Assembly: GCA_937891825.1 (NCBI GenBank)
Contig: CALAHN010000135.1
Location: 1-64,000, forward strand
DNA length: 64,000 nt
DNA from: an uncultured Alphaproteobacteria bacterium
GTDB taxonomy: Bacteria; Pseudomonadota; Alphaproteobacteria; Bin95
Reading direction: 5' to 3'
In this document: in pieces, positions 1 to 8,747 of the stretch
How positions within the stretch are numbered: the first letter of the stretch is position 1
Layout: every line of letters begins with the position of its first letter
Program-made: the position numbers and the translations under genes
Notes under the pieces: generated by a model
What the model was told of the DNA's origin: nothing
Seen by the model: only the letters and a program-made list of their open reading frames with translations
Databases searched by the model: none

Positions 1-368
1 AACCAGCTAACGCCGACCACGTCTCCCCTCTCTGTTATTCTCAATGTCCAAGAGCGCAAACGACGGCGCAGCGGCCGTCGAGAGAGCGGGTTTCTATAAG
101 CTCCCCGTCGGAGTGTCAACACGCATTTCAATTTTGTTTCAATAATTATCGCCGGCTCGGAACCGACCTGCCGTTAACCAAATTCTGGGAGCCGCCGTGC
201 TAGCTTCCGCCCAACATGACGATCGGTTGACAGACCCGCGGAACATCGGCATTTTTCGGCCTGGCCGGAGCGCTCGCGCCCATCGAGTTGGGCGCTCACG
301 CCGGGTCGCCGACATGCTGCGCCAGGCGAAATTGCGACTGAACCGCCGCGTGAGAGGGTTGAGAAGGG
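1..368. other. Non-coding leader region upstream of the M23 peptidase
   Basis: No convincing gene is seen in the first 368 bases. Open frames on both strands here are short and arginine-rich, as expected of random GC-rich sequence. The first about 180 bases are AT-richer than the surroundings, which suits an intergenic promoter region. The only site I can name is the promoter-like element at 227-255. Confidence 0.5.
227..255 (+). promoter_or_regulatory. Probable sigma-70 promoter of the M23 peptidase gene
   Basis: A perfect -35 TTGACA lies at 227-232, followed by a 17-base spacer and a weak -10 CATTTT at 250-255. This would give an untranslated leader of about 105 bases before the start at 369. 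Only the -35 is strong, so the call rests on spacing and position. Confidence 0.35.
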
Positions 369-1763
369 ATGGCACTATTGCTTCGGCGACAGCCGCGACT
401 CGGACGGCGGAACCGCAAGCGCAAGCTGACGGCGACGTTACGTCATCTGGCGCCGGCCTTTATTGTGCTGGGCCTGACCTGCGCCGGCGCCGGCGCCGCC
501 TATACCGCGGTCGCCCCGGCATTCAAGGCGAACGGCGGCCTGTTTCAGCCGCAGTCGCTGGTCGTCGCCATCGAACAGGCCCCGGAGCCGATGCTGCCGG
601 GCGTCGTCCGCCTCCCGTCCGATCCGCTCGTCGCGGGCGGGCCGATCGAGGCCGACGCCGAAGTGAGTTCGGGCGACACGCTCTCCGCCGTGCTGGCCCG
701 CGCCGGCGTCGCCTCCGAGGAAGCGGCGCGCTCGGTCCAGGCGCTCCGCGAGGTCTATGACCCCCGCACCCTCCGGGACGGCGACACCGTGTCGATCAGC
801 CTCGCCCCCGATATCGGCGAGGCGGCGCCCGGGCGCCTTCTCGGCATCCAACTGGTCAAGAGCTTCGACCGCATCGCCGGCGTCGGCCGGACGCTGGATG
901 GCGGCTTCGCTTCCTATGAAATCCTGAAGCCCCTGAAACTGGAGCGGGCGCGCGGCGCCGGGACTATCGCCTCCAGCCTCTTTGTCGATGGCGTGAACGC
1001 CGGGGTGCCGGTCCGGTCGATGGCTTCGTTCATCCGCCTGTTCAGCTTCGACGTCGACTTTCAGCGGGACGTCAAGGAAGGCGACAAGTTCGACATCGTC
1101 TACGATCGCTATGTCGATCGCGACGGCTCGGTCGTGCATTCGGGCGACATTCTGTTCGCATCCCTGGAAATCGGCGACCGCCGGATCACTCTGTACCGCC
1201 ATGAATATGCCGACGGCCAGGTCAAATATTTCAACGAGGACGGGCGCGGCAACAAGAAGGCGCTGCTGCGGACGCCGGTCGACGGCGCGCGGATATCCTC
1301 CGGCTTCGGCAAGCGCCGCCACCCGATCCTGCGCTATTCACGGATGCACAAGGGCATCGACTTCGCCGCCCCGAGCGGCACGCCGATCAAGGCGGCTGGC
1401 GACGGCGTCGTGAAGATGGCCGGCTGGAACGGCACGTTCGGGCGCTATATCCGGATCAAGCACGGCAATTCCTACGACACGGCCTATGCGCATCTGCGCC
1501 GCATCGCCGGCGGCGTCAAGCCAGGCGAGCGCGTGCGCCAGGGGCAGATCATCGGCTATGTCGGCACCAGCGGACGCTCCACCGGGCCGCATCTGCACTA
1601 TGAAATCCTCAAAGATAACAAGCAGGTCAACCCGCAGCAGGTGCGCTTCCAGAGCGCCGAAGCCCTGAGCGGCAAGGAACTGCAACGCTTCAAGCGCTTC
1701 AAGGACACGATCGACGCCGAACTGCGCAACGGCGCGCCGCAAAACCTGGCTTCGACGCGCTAA
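369..1763 (+). CDS. M23 family metallopeptidase (membrane-anchored murein endopeptidase)
   Basis: A 464-residue protein. After a basic N-terminus there is one membrane segment at about residues 24-48, so the protein is probably anchored in the inner membrane with the rest in the periplasm. A region near 98-140 (SGDTLSAVLARAG) resembles the LysM/OapA-like fold that often precedes the catalytic domain. The C-terminal M23 LytM domain (about 315-430) keeps the zinc ligands HKGID and HLHYE. The family cuts peptide cross-links in peptidoglycan; zinc residues are intact, so it is likely active rather than a degenerate activator such as EnvC. GAGAAGGG just upstream supports the start. It stands alone. 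Confidence 0.9.
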   Translation: MALLLRRQPRLGRRNRKRKLTATLRHLAPAFIVLGLTCAGAGAAYTAVAPAFKANGGLFQPQSLVVAIEQAPEPMLPGVVRLPSDPLVAGGPIEADAEVSSGDTLSAVLARAGVASEEAARSVQALREVYDPRTLRDGDTVSISLAPDIGEAAPGRLLGIQLVKSFDRIAGVGRTLDGGFASYEILKPLKLERARGAGTIASSLFVDGVNAGVPVRSMASFIRLFSFDVDFQRDVKEGDKFDIVYDRYVDRDGSVVHSGDILFASLEIGDRRITLYRHEYADGQVKYFNEDGRGNKKALLRTPVDGARISSGFGKRRHPILRYSRMHKGIDFAAPSGTPIKAAGDGVVKMAGWNGTFGRYIRIKHGNSYDTAYAHLRRIAGGVKPGERVRQGQIIGYVGTSGRSTGPHLHYEILKDNKQVNPQQVRFQSAEALSGKELQRFKRFKDTIDAELRNGAPQNLASTR

Positions 1764-2047
1764 GGCTGGGAGCGTTCCAGCGGCAGCGTCGGCGGGGAAA
1801 GCGCGTCCCGTCGAACCAGGTCATCGCCATTCCCATGAGACCGCAAAAGCGGCCCATGGCCAGGCGCCCCTGACAGGCGGCGCGGCCAGCGGTTCCGCTG
1901 GTTCCGCCCCCGGCGGCCGCATCTTCGGCTATTGCCGTCATGTTGCTCAATTTGCACAAAACTTGGGCGGAAACCCCGGTGTCCAGCATGTTTTTGCCGC
2001 CTTCGCCTCGCTTGTCATATTGCGCAAAATCTCTACCCTTGGCGGTC

Positions 2048-3475
2048 ATGTCAGACAGGCCAGATTTTTATGATGAGATGCGCGACGCGGACTTGACGCC
2101 GCATGCGCCCTATCAACGCTATCATGCCTGGATCACCAATGAGGACGAAAGCCGGCTGCGGGCGAAAGCCCAGGAAGCGGAGCGCATGTTCCGGCGCACC
2201 GGCATCACCTTCAACGTCTACGGCGACCCGGACGCGACCGACCGCCTGATCCCCTTCGATATCGTGCCGCGCATCATCGGCGCCACGGAATGGTCCCGCC
2301 TCACTCGGGGCATCGAGCAGCGGGTGCGCGCGATCAACGCCTTCCTGCACGACCTCTATCATCGACAGGAGATCATCAAGGCCGGCCGCGTGCCGCTGGA
2401 TCTGATCCGCCGCAATGTCGCTCTGCTGCCGCAGATGATCGGCGTTTCACCGCCCGGCGGCGTCTACACTCATATTGTCGGCGTCGATATCGTGCGCACC
2501 GGCCCCGGCGACTTCTTCGCGCTCGAGGACAATGTGCGCACGCCCTCCGGCGTCTCCTACATGCTCGAAAACCGGGAGACGATGCTGCAGATCTTCCCGG
2601 AATTGTTCGCGGCGATCCCGGTGCGCGAGGTCAGCCATTATCCGAAAGCGCTCCGGCGCTCGCTCGCCGCCTGCGCCCCGGCCGCGGCCCACGGCGAGCC
2701 GACTGTCGCGGTGCTGACGCCCGGCGTCTATAATTCCGCCTATTTCGAGCATGCTTTCCTCGCCGATCAGATGGGCGTCGAACTGGTCGAAGGCAGCGAT
2801 CTCCGGGTCGTCAATGGCCGCATCGCCATGCGCACGACCCGCGGCTATACGCCGATCGACGTGCTCTATCGCCGGATCGACGACGATTTCCTCGATCCCC
2901 TGACCTTCCGCCCGGACTCGATGCTGGGCGCCCCCGGCGCCATGGACATCTACCGCGCCGGCGGCATCACCCTGGCGAACGCGCCCGGCGCCGGCATCGC
3001 CGACGACAAGGCGATCTATTCCTATATGCCCGATATCGTGGAGTTCTATACCGGCGAGACGGCGATCCTGAAGAACGTGCCGACCTGGCGCTGCGCCGAG
3101 CCCGATGCGCTGCGCTATGTGCTGGCGCACCTGGCGGAAGTCGTCGTCAAGGAAGTCCATGGCTCCGGCGGCTACGGCATGCTGGTCGGCCCGGCCGCGA
3201 CCAAGCAGGAACGCGCCGACTTCGCCGAGAAGCTGAAGGCCAATCCCGAGGCTTATATCGCCCAACCGACCCTGGCGCTTTCGACCGTTCCGATCTTCAC
3301 GGAAGCTGGCCTCGCGCCGCGCCATGTCGACCTTCGGCCCTTCGTCCTGGTCTCGCCCGAGCGGATCGAGATCATTCCGGGCGGCTTGACCCGGGTCGCC
3401 ATGAAGGAAGGCTCGCTGGTGGTGAATTCCAGCCAGGGCGGCGGCACCAAGGACACCTGGGTGCTGGAGGAATAA
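2048..3475 (+). CDS. Circularly permuted ATP-grasp protein (DUF404/DUF407 type)
   Basis: A 475-residue protein of the circularly permuted ATP-grasp family. The family hallmarks EDNVRTPSGVSYMLENR near residues 159-175 and the ATP-binding VVKEVHGSGGYGML near 360-375 are present. ATP-grasp enzymes join a carboxylate to an amine through an acyl phosphate, so this one is presumed to make an amide bond. The frame is open from 1940, but the added N-terminus looks non-coding and I take the ATG at 2048. It is the first of four co-directional genes ending in the Anbu protease, a conserved set predicted in the literature to make or attach a peptide tag. Substrate unknown. Confidence 0.9.
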   Translation: MSDRPDFYDEMRDADLTPHAPYQRYHAWITNEDESRLRAKAQEAERMFRRTGITFNVYGDPDATDRLIPFDIVPRIIGATEWSRLTRGIEQRVRAINAFLHDLYHRQEIIKAGRVPLDLIRRNVALLPQMIGVSPPGGVYTHIVGVDIVRTGPGDFFALEDNVRTPSGVSYMLENRETMLQIFPELFAAIPVREVSHYPKALRRSLAACAPAAAHGEPTVAVLTPGVYNSAYFEHAFLADQMGVELVEGSDLRVVNGRIAMRTTRGYTPIDVLYRRIDDDFLDPLTFRPDSMLGAPGAMDIYRAGGITLANAPGAGIADDKAIYSYMPDIVEFYTGETAILKNVPTWRCAEPDALRYVLAHLAEVVVKEVHGSGGYGMLVGPAATKQERADFAEKLKANPEAYIAQPTLALSTVPIFTEAGLAPRHVDLRPFVLVSPERIEIIPGGLTRVAMKEGSLVVNSSQGGGTKDTWVLEE

Positions 3476-3479
3476 GCCG

Positions 3480-4421
3480 ATGCTCGGACGCACCGCTGGC
3501 GGCCTGTTCTGGATGTTTCGCTATCTGGAACGCTGCGAAAATACGTCCCGTCTCGTCGAAGCCGGGTTCCGCATCGCCTTGACCCGCAACACGGCGGCCG
3601 AGCAGGAATGGATGTCCGTGCTCGACACCGCTGATGTCCGCAAGGCCTACGATGATCGCTATTCGGGCTATAACGGCGAGAACGTCATCAACTTCCTGCT
3701 GCGCGACCGAAGCCATCCGGCCAGCGTCAACTCCATGGCCGAAGCCGCGCGGACCAACGCCCGCGCCGTGCGGACCGCGCTGACGCGCGAAGTCTTCGAG
3801 GCGGTCAACGAAAACTATCTGATCCTGCGGGACGCGCTGGCGCAACCTGTGCGCGACCGAGACCTGCCGGCAGTCCTGAACACGATCCGTCAGCAAAGCG
3901 CCCTGGTGCGCGGCGCGCTGCATGGCACGATGCTCCGGAACGACATCTACGATTTCGCCCGGCTCGGCACCTTCCTGGAGCGCGCGGACAACACGGCGCG
4001 CATTCTCGACGTCAAATATTATGTCCTGCTGCCCTCGGTCGCCCATGTCGGGGCGGCGCTCGATAATGTGCAGTGGGAGACCATCCTGCGGGCGCTTTCC
4101 AGCTTGCGCGCCTATCGCTGGCTCACCCAGGACAAGATGACGGCGCAGGGGATCGGCGAATTCCTCATTCTGGACAAGCGCTTGCCGCGTTCCCTGGCGT
4201 TCTGCTCGGCCGCGATCACCAGCAACCTCGGCGAGATCGCCAAAGAGTACGGGGAAGAAACGCCCTCCACCCAACTGGCCATCGAGAACGAGACGCGCCT
4301 GACATCGAAGCCGATCGAGAAGATCATGGAATTCGGCCTGCATGAAACTTTGGATGCGTTCATCCGTTCCAACAATACGCTGGCCGAGCAGATCGAACGG
4401 GATTACCGGTTCAATGAGTGA
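3480..4421 (+). CDS. Alpha-E domain protein (DUF403)
   Basis: A 313-residue, mostly helical protein. The start MLGRTAGGLFWMFRYLERCE matches the typical alpha-E opening of this family. No catalytic motif is known for it. It lies 4 bases after the ATP-grasp gene and overlaps the transglutaminase gene by 4 bases (GTGA), so the genes are almost certainly translated together. Alpha-E proteins are nearly always encoded beside a circularly permuted ATP-grasp and a transglutaminase, and are thought to be partners of the amide-forming enzyme. The exact role is not established. Confidence 0.88.
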   Translation: MLGRTAGGLFWMFRYLERCENTSRLVEAGFRIALTRNTAAEQEWMSVLDTADVRKAYDDRYSGYNGENVINFLLRDRSHPASVNSMAEAARTNARAVRTALTREVFEAVNENYLILRDALAQPVRDRDLPAVLNTIRQQSALVRGALHGTMLRNDIYDFARLGTFLERADNTARILDVKYYVLLPSVAHVGAALDNVQWETILRALSSLRAYRWLTQDKMTAQGIGEFLILDKRLPRSLAFCSAAITSNLGEIAKEYGEETPSTQLAIENETRLTSKPIEKIMEFGLHETLDAFIRSNNTLAEQIERDYRFNE

Positions 4422-5239
4422 GTCTTCGCCTCATGCGGCTTAAGATCGAGCACACGACGACCTATCGCTATGACGCGCCCATCCGGTTCGGCCTGCAGGA
4501 ACTGCGGATGACGCCGAAATCCCGCGCCGGCCAGACCGTGCTGCGCTGGAATGTCAGGGTCTCCGGCGGCGTAGTCGAGGCGCGCTTCGACGACCAGCAC
4601 AACAACCAGGTCATCCTGATCGGCATCCAGGAAAACGTCGACGCCATCAGCATCCATTGCGAAGGCGAGGTCGAAACGACCGACGCGGCCGGCGTCGTCG
4701 GCACCCATGGCGGCTTTGCGCCGCTCTGGTACTTCGAACGGTCGACGCCATTGACCAAACCGGGCGACGCCTTGCGCGCGCTTGCGGCGAGCGTCGGCGG
4801 GATCGGCGATCACGCCACGGATATCGCGCGCCTACATGCGCTCTCCGACAAGCTCGGCGAGAGCGTCGCCTATGAGGTCGGCGCCTCCGACGCCCTGGAC
4901 ACAGCCGAAGCGGCGCTCGTCGCCGGAAAGGGCGTCTGCCAGGACCATGCCCATATCTTCACGGCAGCGGCCCGGCTGATGGGCTACCCCGCCCGCTATG
5001 TCAGCGGCTACCTGCTTCTGGACGACACGGAAGACCAGGATGCCGGCCATGCCTGGGCCGAAGCTTACGTGCCGGGCCTCGGCTGGGTCGGCTTCGATGT
5101 CGCGAACAGCATCTGCCCCGACGACCGCTATGTCAGGGTCGCGACCGGCCTCGACGCCCGGGAAGCGGCGCCGATTTCGGGCTTGACGCGGGGAGCGGAT
5201 AGCGAGACGCTCGCTGTGCACATCCGCGTGGAACAATAG
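4418..5239 (+). CDS. Transglutaminase-like cysteine protease family protein
   Basis: A 273-residue protein with the bacterial transglutaminase N-terminal beta domain (about 8-110) and a transglutaminase core. The catalytic triad is visible: Cys174 in GVCQDHA, His211 in AGHAWAEAY and Asp227 in GFDVANS. Members of this group act as peptidases or transglutaminases in the cytoplasm. The start is a GTG inside the stop of the alpha-E gene (GTGA overlap); an ATG at 4433 is the alternative. In the Anbu operon it may trim or transfer the peptide made by the ATP-grasp enzyme, which is inference. Confidence 0.9.
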   Translation: MSLRLMRLKIEHTTTYRYDAPIRFGLQELRMTPKSRAGQTVLRWNVRVSGGVVEARFDDQHNNQVILIGIQENVDAISIHCEGEVETTDAAGVVGTHGGFAPLWYFERSTPLTKPGDALRALAASVGGIGDHATDIARLHALSDKLGESVAYEVGASDALDTAEAALVAGKGVCQDHAHIFTAAARLMGYPARYVSGYLLLDDTEDQDAGHAWAEAYVPGLGWVGFDVANSICPDDRYVRVATGLDAREAAPISGLTRGADSETLAVHIRVEQ

Positions 5240-5275
5240 CAACAAGGTGTGCCTTCACGGGCGGAAACCCAAGAC

Positions 5276-6022
5276 ATGACATACTGCGTCGGCCTGCGCA
5301 TGAACGCTGGCCTCGTTTTCCTCTCCGACACCCGCACCAATGCCGGCGTCGACAACATCTCCACCTTCCCGAAGATGAACACCTGGCACATACCGGGCGA
5401 GCGCATGGTCACAGTGCTGAGCGCCGGCAACCTGGCGACGACCCAGGCGGTGGTCAGCATCCTCGACGAGCGCGTCCGCTGTTCCGGCGGGACGCGGCCG
5501 TCGATCATGGAAGCCTCATCGATGTTCCAGATCGCCAACATGGTCGGCGAGACGCTGCAGTCGGTGATTCAGCAATCGGCCGCGCGCTCCAACCTCGTGG
5601 CGAGCGCGTTTGGAGCGACGATGATCGTCGGCGGGCAGATCATCGGCTCCGAGCCGCGGGTGTTTTTGATCTACCCGGAAGGCAACTTCATCGAGACGTC
5701 GGACGATACGCCGTTCTTCCAGATCGGCGAGACCAAGTACGGGCGCCCGATGCTGGTCCGCGCCTTCGACGCGCATATGTCCTTCGAAGAAGCGGTGAAA
5801 TTGCTGCTGGTCTCGTTCGATTCCACCGTGAAGGCCAATCTCTCGGTCGGCCTGCCGCTCGACATGCAGGTCTATGAGGCCGACAGCTTCGCCATCGGAA
5901 GGAAATTCCGGATGACCCAGGACGATCCCTATTACCAGGAAATTTCGTCCGGCTGGGGCAATTCCCTCCGCCAGGCCTTCGCCGATCTGACACCGTTCAC
6001 GTTCGACAAGGTGCAGGTATAA
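5276..6022 (+). CDS. Anbu: proteasome/HslV-like threonine protease
   Basis: A 248-residue Ntn-hydrolase of the Anbu (ancestral beta subunit) family. The frame opens at a GTG at 5249, but the ATG at 5276 gives MTYCVG, so that Met removal exposes the catalytic Thr. Counting from that Thr, Asp17 (SDTRTNAG) and Lys32 correspond to the proteasomal Asp17/Lys33 pair. Anbu assembles into open-ring or helical particles of beta-type subunits without a dedicated ATPase; no hslU-like gene is present here. It closes the ATP-grasp/alpha-E/transglutaminase operon and its substrate is unknown. It ends 7 bases before a convergent hydrolase gene. Confidence 0.92.
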   Translation: MTYCVGLRMNAGLVFLSDTRTNAGVDNISTFPKMNTWHIPGERMVTVLSAGNLATTQAVVSILDERVRCSGGTRPSIMEASSMFQIANMVGETLQSVIQQSAARSNLVASAFGATMIVGGQIIGSEPRVFLIYPEGNFIETSDDTPFFQIGETKYGRPMLVRAFDAHMSFEEAVKLLLVSFDSTVKANLSVGLPLDMQVYEADSFAIGRKFRMTQDDPYYQEISSGWGNSLRQAFADLTPFTFDKVQV

Positions 6023-6029
6023 CAGGCGC

Positions 6030-6887
6030 TCAGCCTAGGAACTCCGTCACCGCGTCGATGAAGACGTCGTTCTGATCGCCGGCCACCATGTGGCCCGCGG
6101 CGGCGACGTCGACGAAGCGGCCGTCGGGCGCCAGATCGACGAATTCGGCGGCGGTTTCCGGCGTCACCAGATCCGACTTGCCGCCCCGGACCAGCAGCGC
6201 CGGCATGGTGAGGCGCCGCGTCGCAGCTTTCATGCGGACGGGGTCGCGATCTTCCATGCGGACGTCGATATCTGTCATGAAACCGGGGTCCCAGTGCCAG
6301 TACCAGCGGCCGTCAGCCCGCAACCTCAGGTTTTTCTCAAGGCCCGCCGTCGATTTCGGCCGGGGCCGGTCCGGGAGGTACGAGGCGACATAGTCCGCCG
6401 CGTCATCAAGGTCCGCAAACCCGTCCAGCATGCGCTTCTGCATGAAGCCTACAATACGCTCGACGCCGGCGCGCATCACCGTCGGCGTGATATCGACCAG
6501 CACGACCGCGCTCGCGACGGCTTCCGGCTTCGGCGCTTCGCCGGCGCCCAGAAGCGTCGCGAGACCGCCGAGCGAGGCGCCGACCACAGCCGGCGGCGCC
6601 CTGAAAGTCGCCGCGACCGCGCGCATGTCGCGCGCAAAATGGTTGATCCGGTAGACGTGATCCGCCGCCCAGTCGCTCTCGCCGTGGCCGCGCTGATCGA
6701 TCGCCACCGCCCGCCAGCCCCGCGCCGCGAAGGTTCGCGCCGCGCCGCCCCAGGCATGGCGCGTCTGCCCGCCGCCATGCAGCAGCAAGGCCGGCCGCCC
6801 GGCCGGATCGCCATAGGCGTCGCCGCGGAGGACGACGCCGTCCGCCATCGTGAAGGCGACGGGCGCCGGGGCCGCGCCGCCGGTCAT
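6030..6887 (-). CDS. Alpha/beta fold hydrolase
   Basis: A 285-residue soluble hydrolase. The oxyanion-hole HGGGQTRHAW, the nucleophile elbow GASLGG (Ser), an acid in the GGKSDLVTPE segment and the C-terminal AAGHMVAGD (His) make a complete catalytic triad with a cap domain between. The family includes esterases, epoxide hydrolases and C-C hydrolases; the substrate cannot be told. It overlaps the upstream Ldh-type gene by 4 bases (ATGA), so the two are one operon and may act on successive intermediates. Confidence 0.88.
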   Translation of the reverse strand: MTGGAAPAPVAFTMADGVVLRGDAYGDPAGRPALLLHGGGQTRHAWGGAARTFAARGWRAVAIDQRGHGESDWAADHVYRINHFARDMRAVAATFRAPPAVVGASLGGLATLLGAGEAPKPEAVASAVVLVDITPTVMRAGVERIVGFMQKRMLDGFADLDDAADYVASYLPDRPRPKSTAGLEKNLRLRADGRWYWHWDPGFMTDIDVRMEDRDPVRMKAATRRLTMPALLVRGGKSDLVTPETAAEFVDLAPDGRFVDVAAAGHMVAGDQNDVFIDAVTEFLG

Positions 6888-7942
6888 GACCGGGGTTCCG
6901 GCAGGGCGACGCCAAGCTCGGCCGCGACCGGCGTCAGTGCCGGCAGGATGGAGGGATGCAGCGCGAGGCCATCGGCGAGCCCGGCGCGTTTGCGCGCCAG
7001 GGCGCTATCCCCCGGCATGCGGGCGCCCGCCGCCCCCGGCGCGGAGCGCGCGGCGCGGCAGGCGCGGGCGAGCCAGCCGGTCTCACGTTCGAAGGCCGCA
7101 CGCCCGCCAAACGCTTCCGGGTCGATGCATTGCACATAGACCGACGCGCCCCACTGGCTGGGGTCGTCGGCCCGGCCGAAACCGCCGAGTCCGGAGGTCA
7201 ACGCTTCCGCCATCAGGCCAAGGCCGAAGCCCTTGTGGCCCCGATCCAGCCCGCCGAGCGGCAGGAAGGCGCCCGGCGGATCGGCGAACAGCACGTCCGG
7301 ATCGTTCGTCGCCTTGCCGTCGGCGCCGATCAGCCAGTCGCCCGGCAGGCGCCCGCCTTCGCCTTTCGTGCGCATGGCGAGGCCCATGGTGGCGCCCGAG
7401 GTCGAGATGTCGATCAACACCGGATCGCCGTCGGTCGGGTAGCCGAAGGCGATCGGGTTCGGGGTGAACAACGGCTCGGTCGCGCCAAAGGGCGCGACGG
7501 CTTTCACCGACGGATCGGATGAGACCAGCATCACCGCAAGGCCCTGGTCCGTCGCGACCGGCAGGAAGGCCGCGAGGCAGGCAATATGGTGCGACCGCCG
7601 GATCGCGATGGCGGCAAGGCCATGCAGCTTCGCGCGCCGGGCCGCCTCATCGACCGCCTTCCACGCCAGCCAGACGCCGGAGCGATAGCCCCCGTCCCAG
7701 ACCGTCGCCACGGTCCGGTCGGAAATGACATCGACGTCGCCGTCGGCCGGCATGGTTCCAGCCTTTAGGTCCTTCAGATATCCGGCCGCCTGGGCGAGCC
7801 CGTGGGTGTCGTGGCCCATCAGGTCGGCTTCGACCAGATAGCGGGCGACGATCGCCGAGCGGTCGTGCGGCATGCCTGCTTCTACGAACAGCGCCGCCGC
7901 GAAGCATTCCAGCGTCGCGGCGTCATAGCGGACGTCAGACAT
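6884..7942 (-). CDS. Ldh family NAD(P)-dependent malate/lactate-type dehydrogenase
   Basis: A 352-residue member of the type-2 malate/L-lactate dehydrogenase family (also ureidoglycolate and delta1-piperideine-2-carboxylate reductases), which use NAD(P) in a non-Rossmann fold. Typical segments are DLMGHDTHGL, RRSHHIACLA, TPNPIAFGYP and HKGFGLGLMAEALTSGL. The frame extends to 8146 but the extra 68 residues overlap the divergent esterase gene and look non-coding; the ATG at 7942 begins MSDVRYDAATLE as expected. Substrate is probably a 2-oxo/2-hydroxy acid. It is co-transcribed with the alpha/beta hydrolase. Confidence 0.88.
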   Translation of the reverse strand: MSDVRYDAATLECFAAALFVEAGMPHDRSAIVARYLVEADLMGHDTHGLAQAAGYLKDLKAGTMPADGDVDVISDRTVATVWDGGYRSGVWLAWKAVDEAARRAKLHGLAAIAIRRSHHIACLAAFLPVATDQGLAVMLVSSDPSVKAVAPFGATEPLFTPNPIAFGYPTDGDPVLIDISTSGATMGLAMRTKGEGGRLPGDWLIGADGKATNDPDVLFADPPGAFLPLGGLDRGHKGFGLGLMAEALTSGLGGFGRADDPSQWGASVYVQCIDPEAFGGRAAFERETGWLARACRAARSAPGAAGARMPGDSALARKRAGLADGLALHPSILPALTPVAAELGVALPEPRS

Positions 7943-8096
7943 CGTTTCTTCGACCCTTCGCAATTGCTCGCCCCCTTTATGCCGCCATTCGCGGCCCCAA
8001 GCTACTGCGGGCGGCGGCCAGTTCGCCTCGCGGACTTGCATGCCGGGCGAGATGCGGGACATCCTTGGCCGGGACGGGAATTGGGGGGATCGATTC

Positions 8097-8747
8097 ATGC
8101 GACAGGTCAGAGTTGGGTTCATCGGCGACAGCATTACCCACGGCACGGGCGACGCCGCATTGCTTGGCTGGACGATCCGCCTCGGTCAGGCGGAGCGGCC
8201 GAAAGGCGTCGACCTGGTCGTCTATAACCTGGGAGTTCGGGCGGACACGACAGAGCTTGCGGACGCCCGCTGGGAGGCCGAAGCCATGGCCCGGCTTTCC
8301 CCCGCCTTCCCGACCGCGACCGTCTTCGCGCTCGGCATCAACGATACGGCGGTCGACAACAACGCGGCGACGCAAGCCAATCGCGTCCCGCTCGACGCCA
8401 GCCTTACGTTGATGGCGAAAATGGTCAATGCCGCCAGCCGCTTCGGCCGGACCTGTTGGGTCGGACCGACGCCGGTGATCGAGGCAATGATGCCTGTATC
8501 CCCCGTCCCGGCGCTTTCTTTCAGTTTCGATAACGCCACGATCGCCCGCTATAACGACGCCTACAAGGCGGCGGCGCGGCAGATGGGCCTCGCCTATCTC
8601 GACCTGTTCTCGTCGCTATCGACCGACGCGGAGTTTCTCGACAGCCTGAAAGCGTCCGACGGCCTGCATCCGGAAGGCCGCGGCTACGAGATCATGGCCG
8701 GCAGGATCGGCGCGTGGGACGGCTGGCGGACCTTGCTCAAGGCGTGA
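8097..8747 (+). CDS. SGNH/GDSL-type esterase or lipase
   Basis: A 216-residue hydrolase. Block I GDSITHG holds the nucleophilic Ser, the Gly/Asn oxyanion residues are in block II/III (GINDTAVDN), and DGLHPEGRGYE near the C-terminus carries the Asp-His pair. There is no signal peptide if translation starts at the ATG at 8097, which has a G-rich stretch 6-13 bases upstream; a longer start at 8040 is possible but adds a poor N-terminus. It converges with fumC and their ends overlap by 11 bases. The acyl substrate is unknown. Confidence 0.87.
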   Translation: MRQVRVGFIGDSITHGTGDAALLGWTIRLGQAERPKGVDLVVYNLGVRADTTELADARWEAEAMARLSPAFPTATVFALGINDTAVDNNAATQANRVPLDASLTLMAKMVNAASRFGRTCWVGPTPVIEAMMPVSPVPALSFSFDNATIARYNDAYKAAARQMGLAYLDLFSSLSTDAEFLDSLKASDGLHPEGRGYEIMAGRIGAWDGWRTLLKA

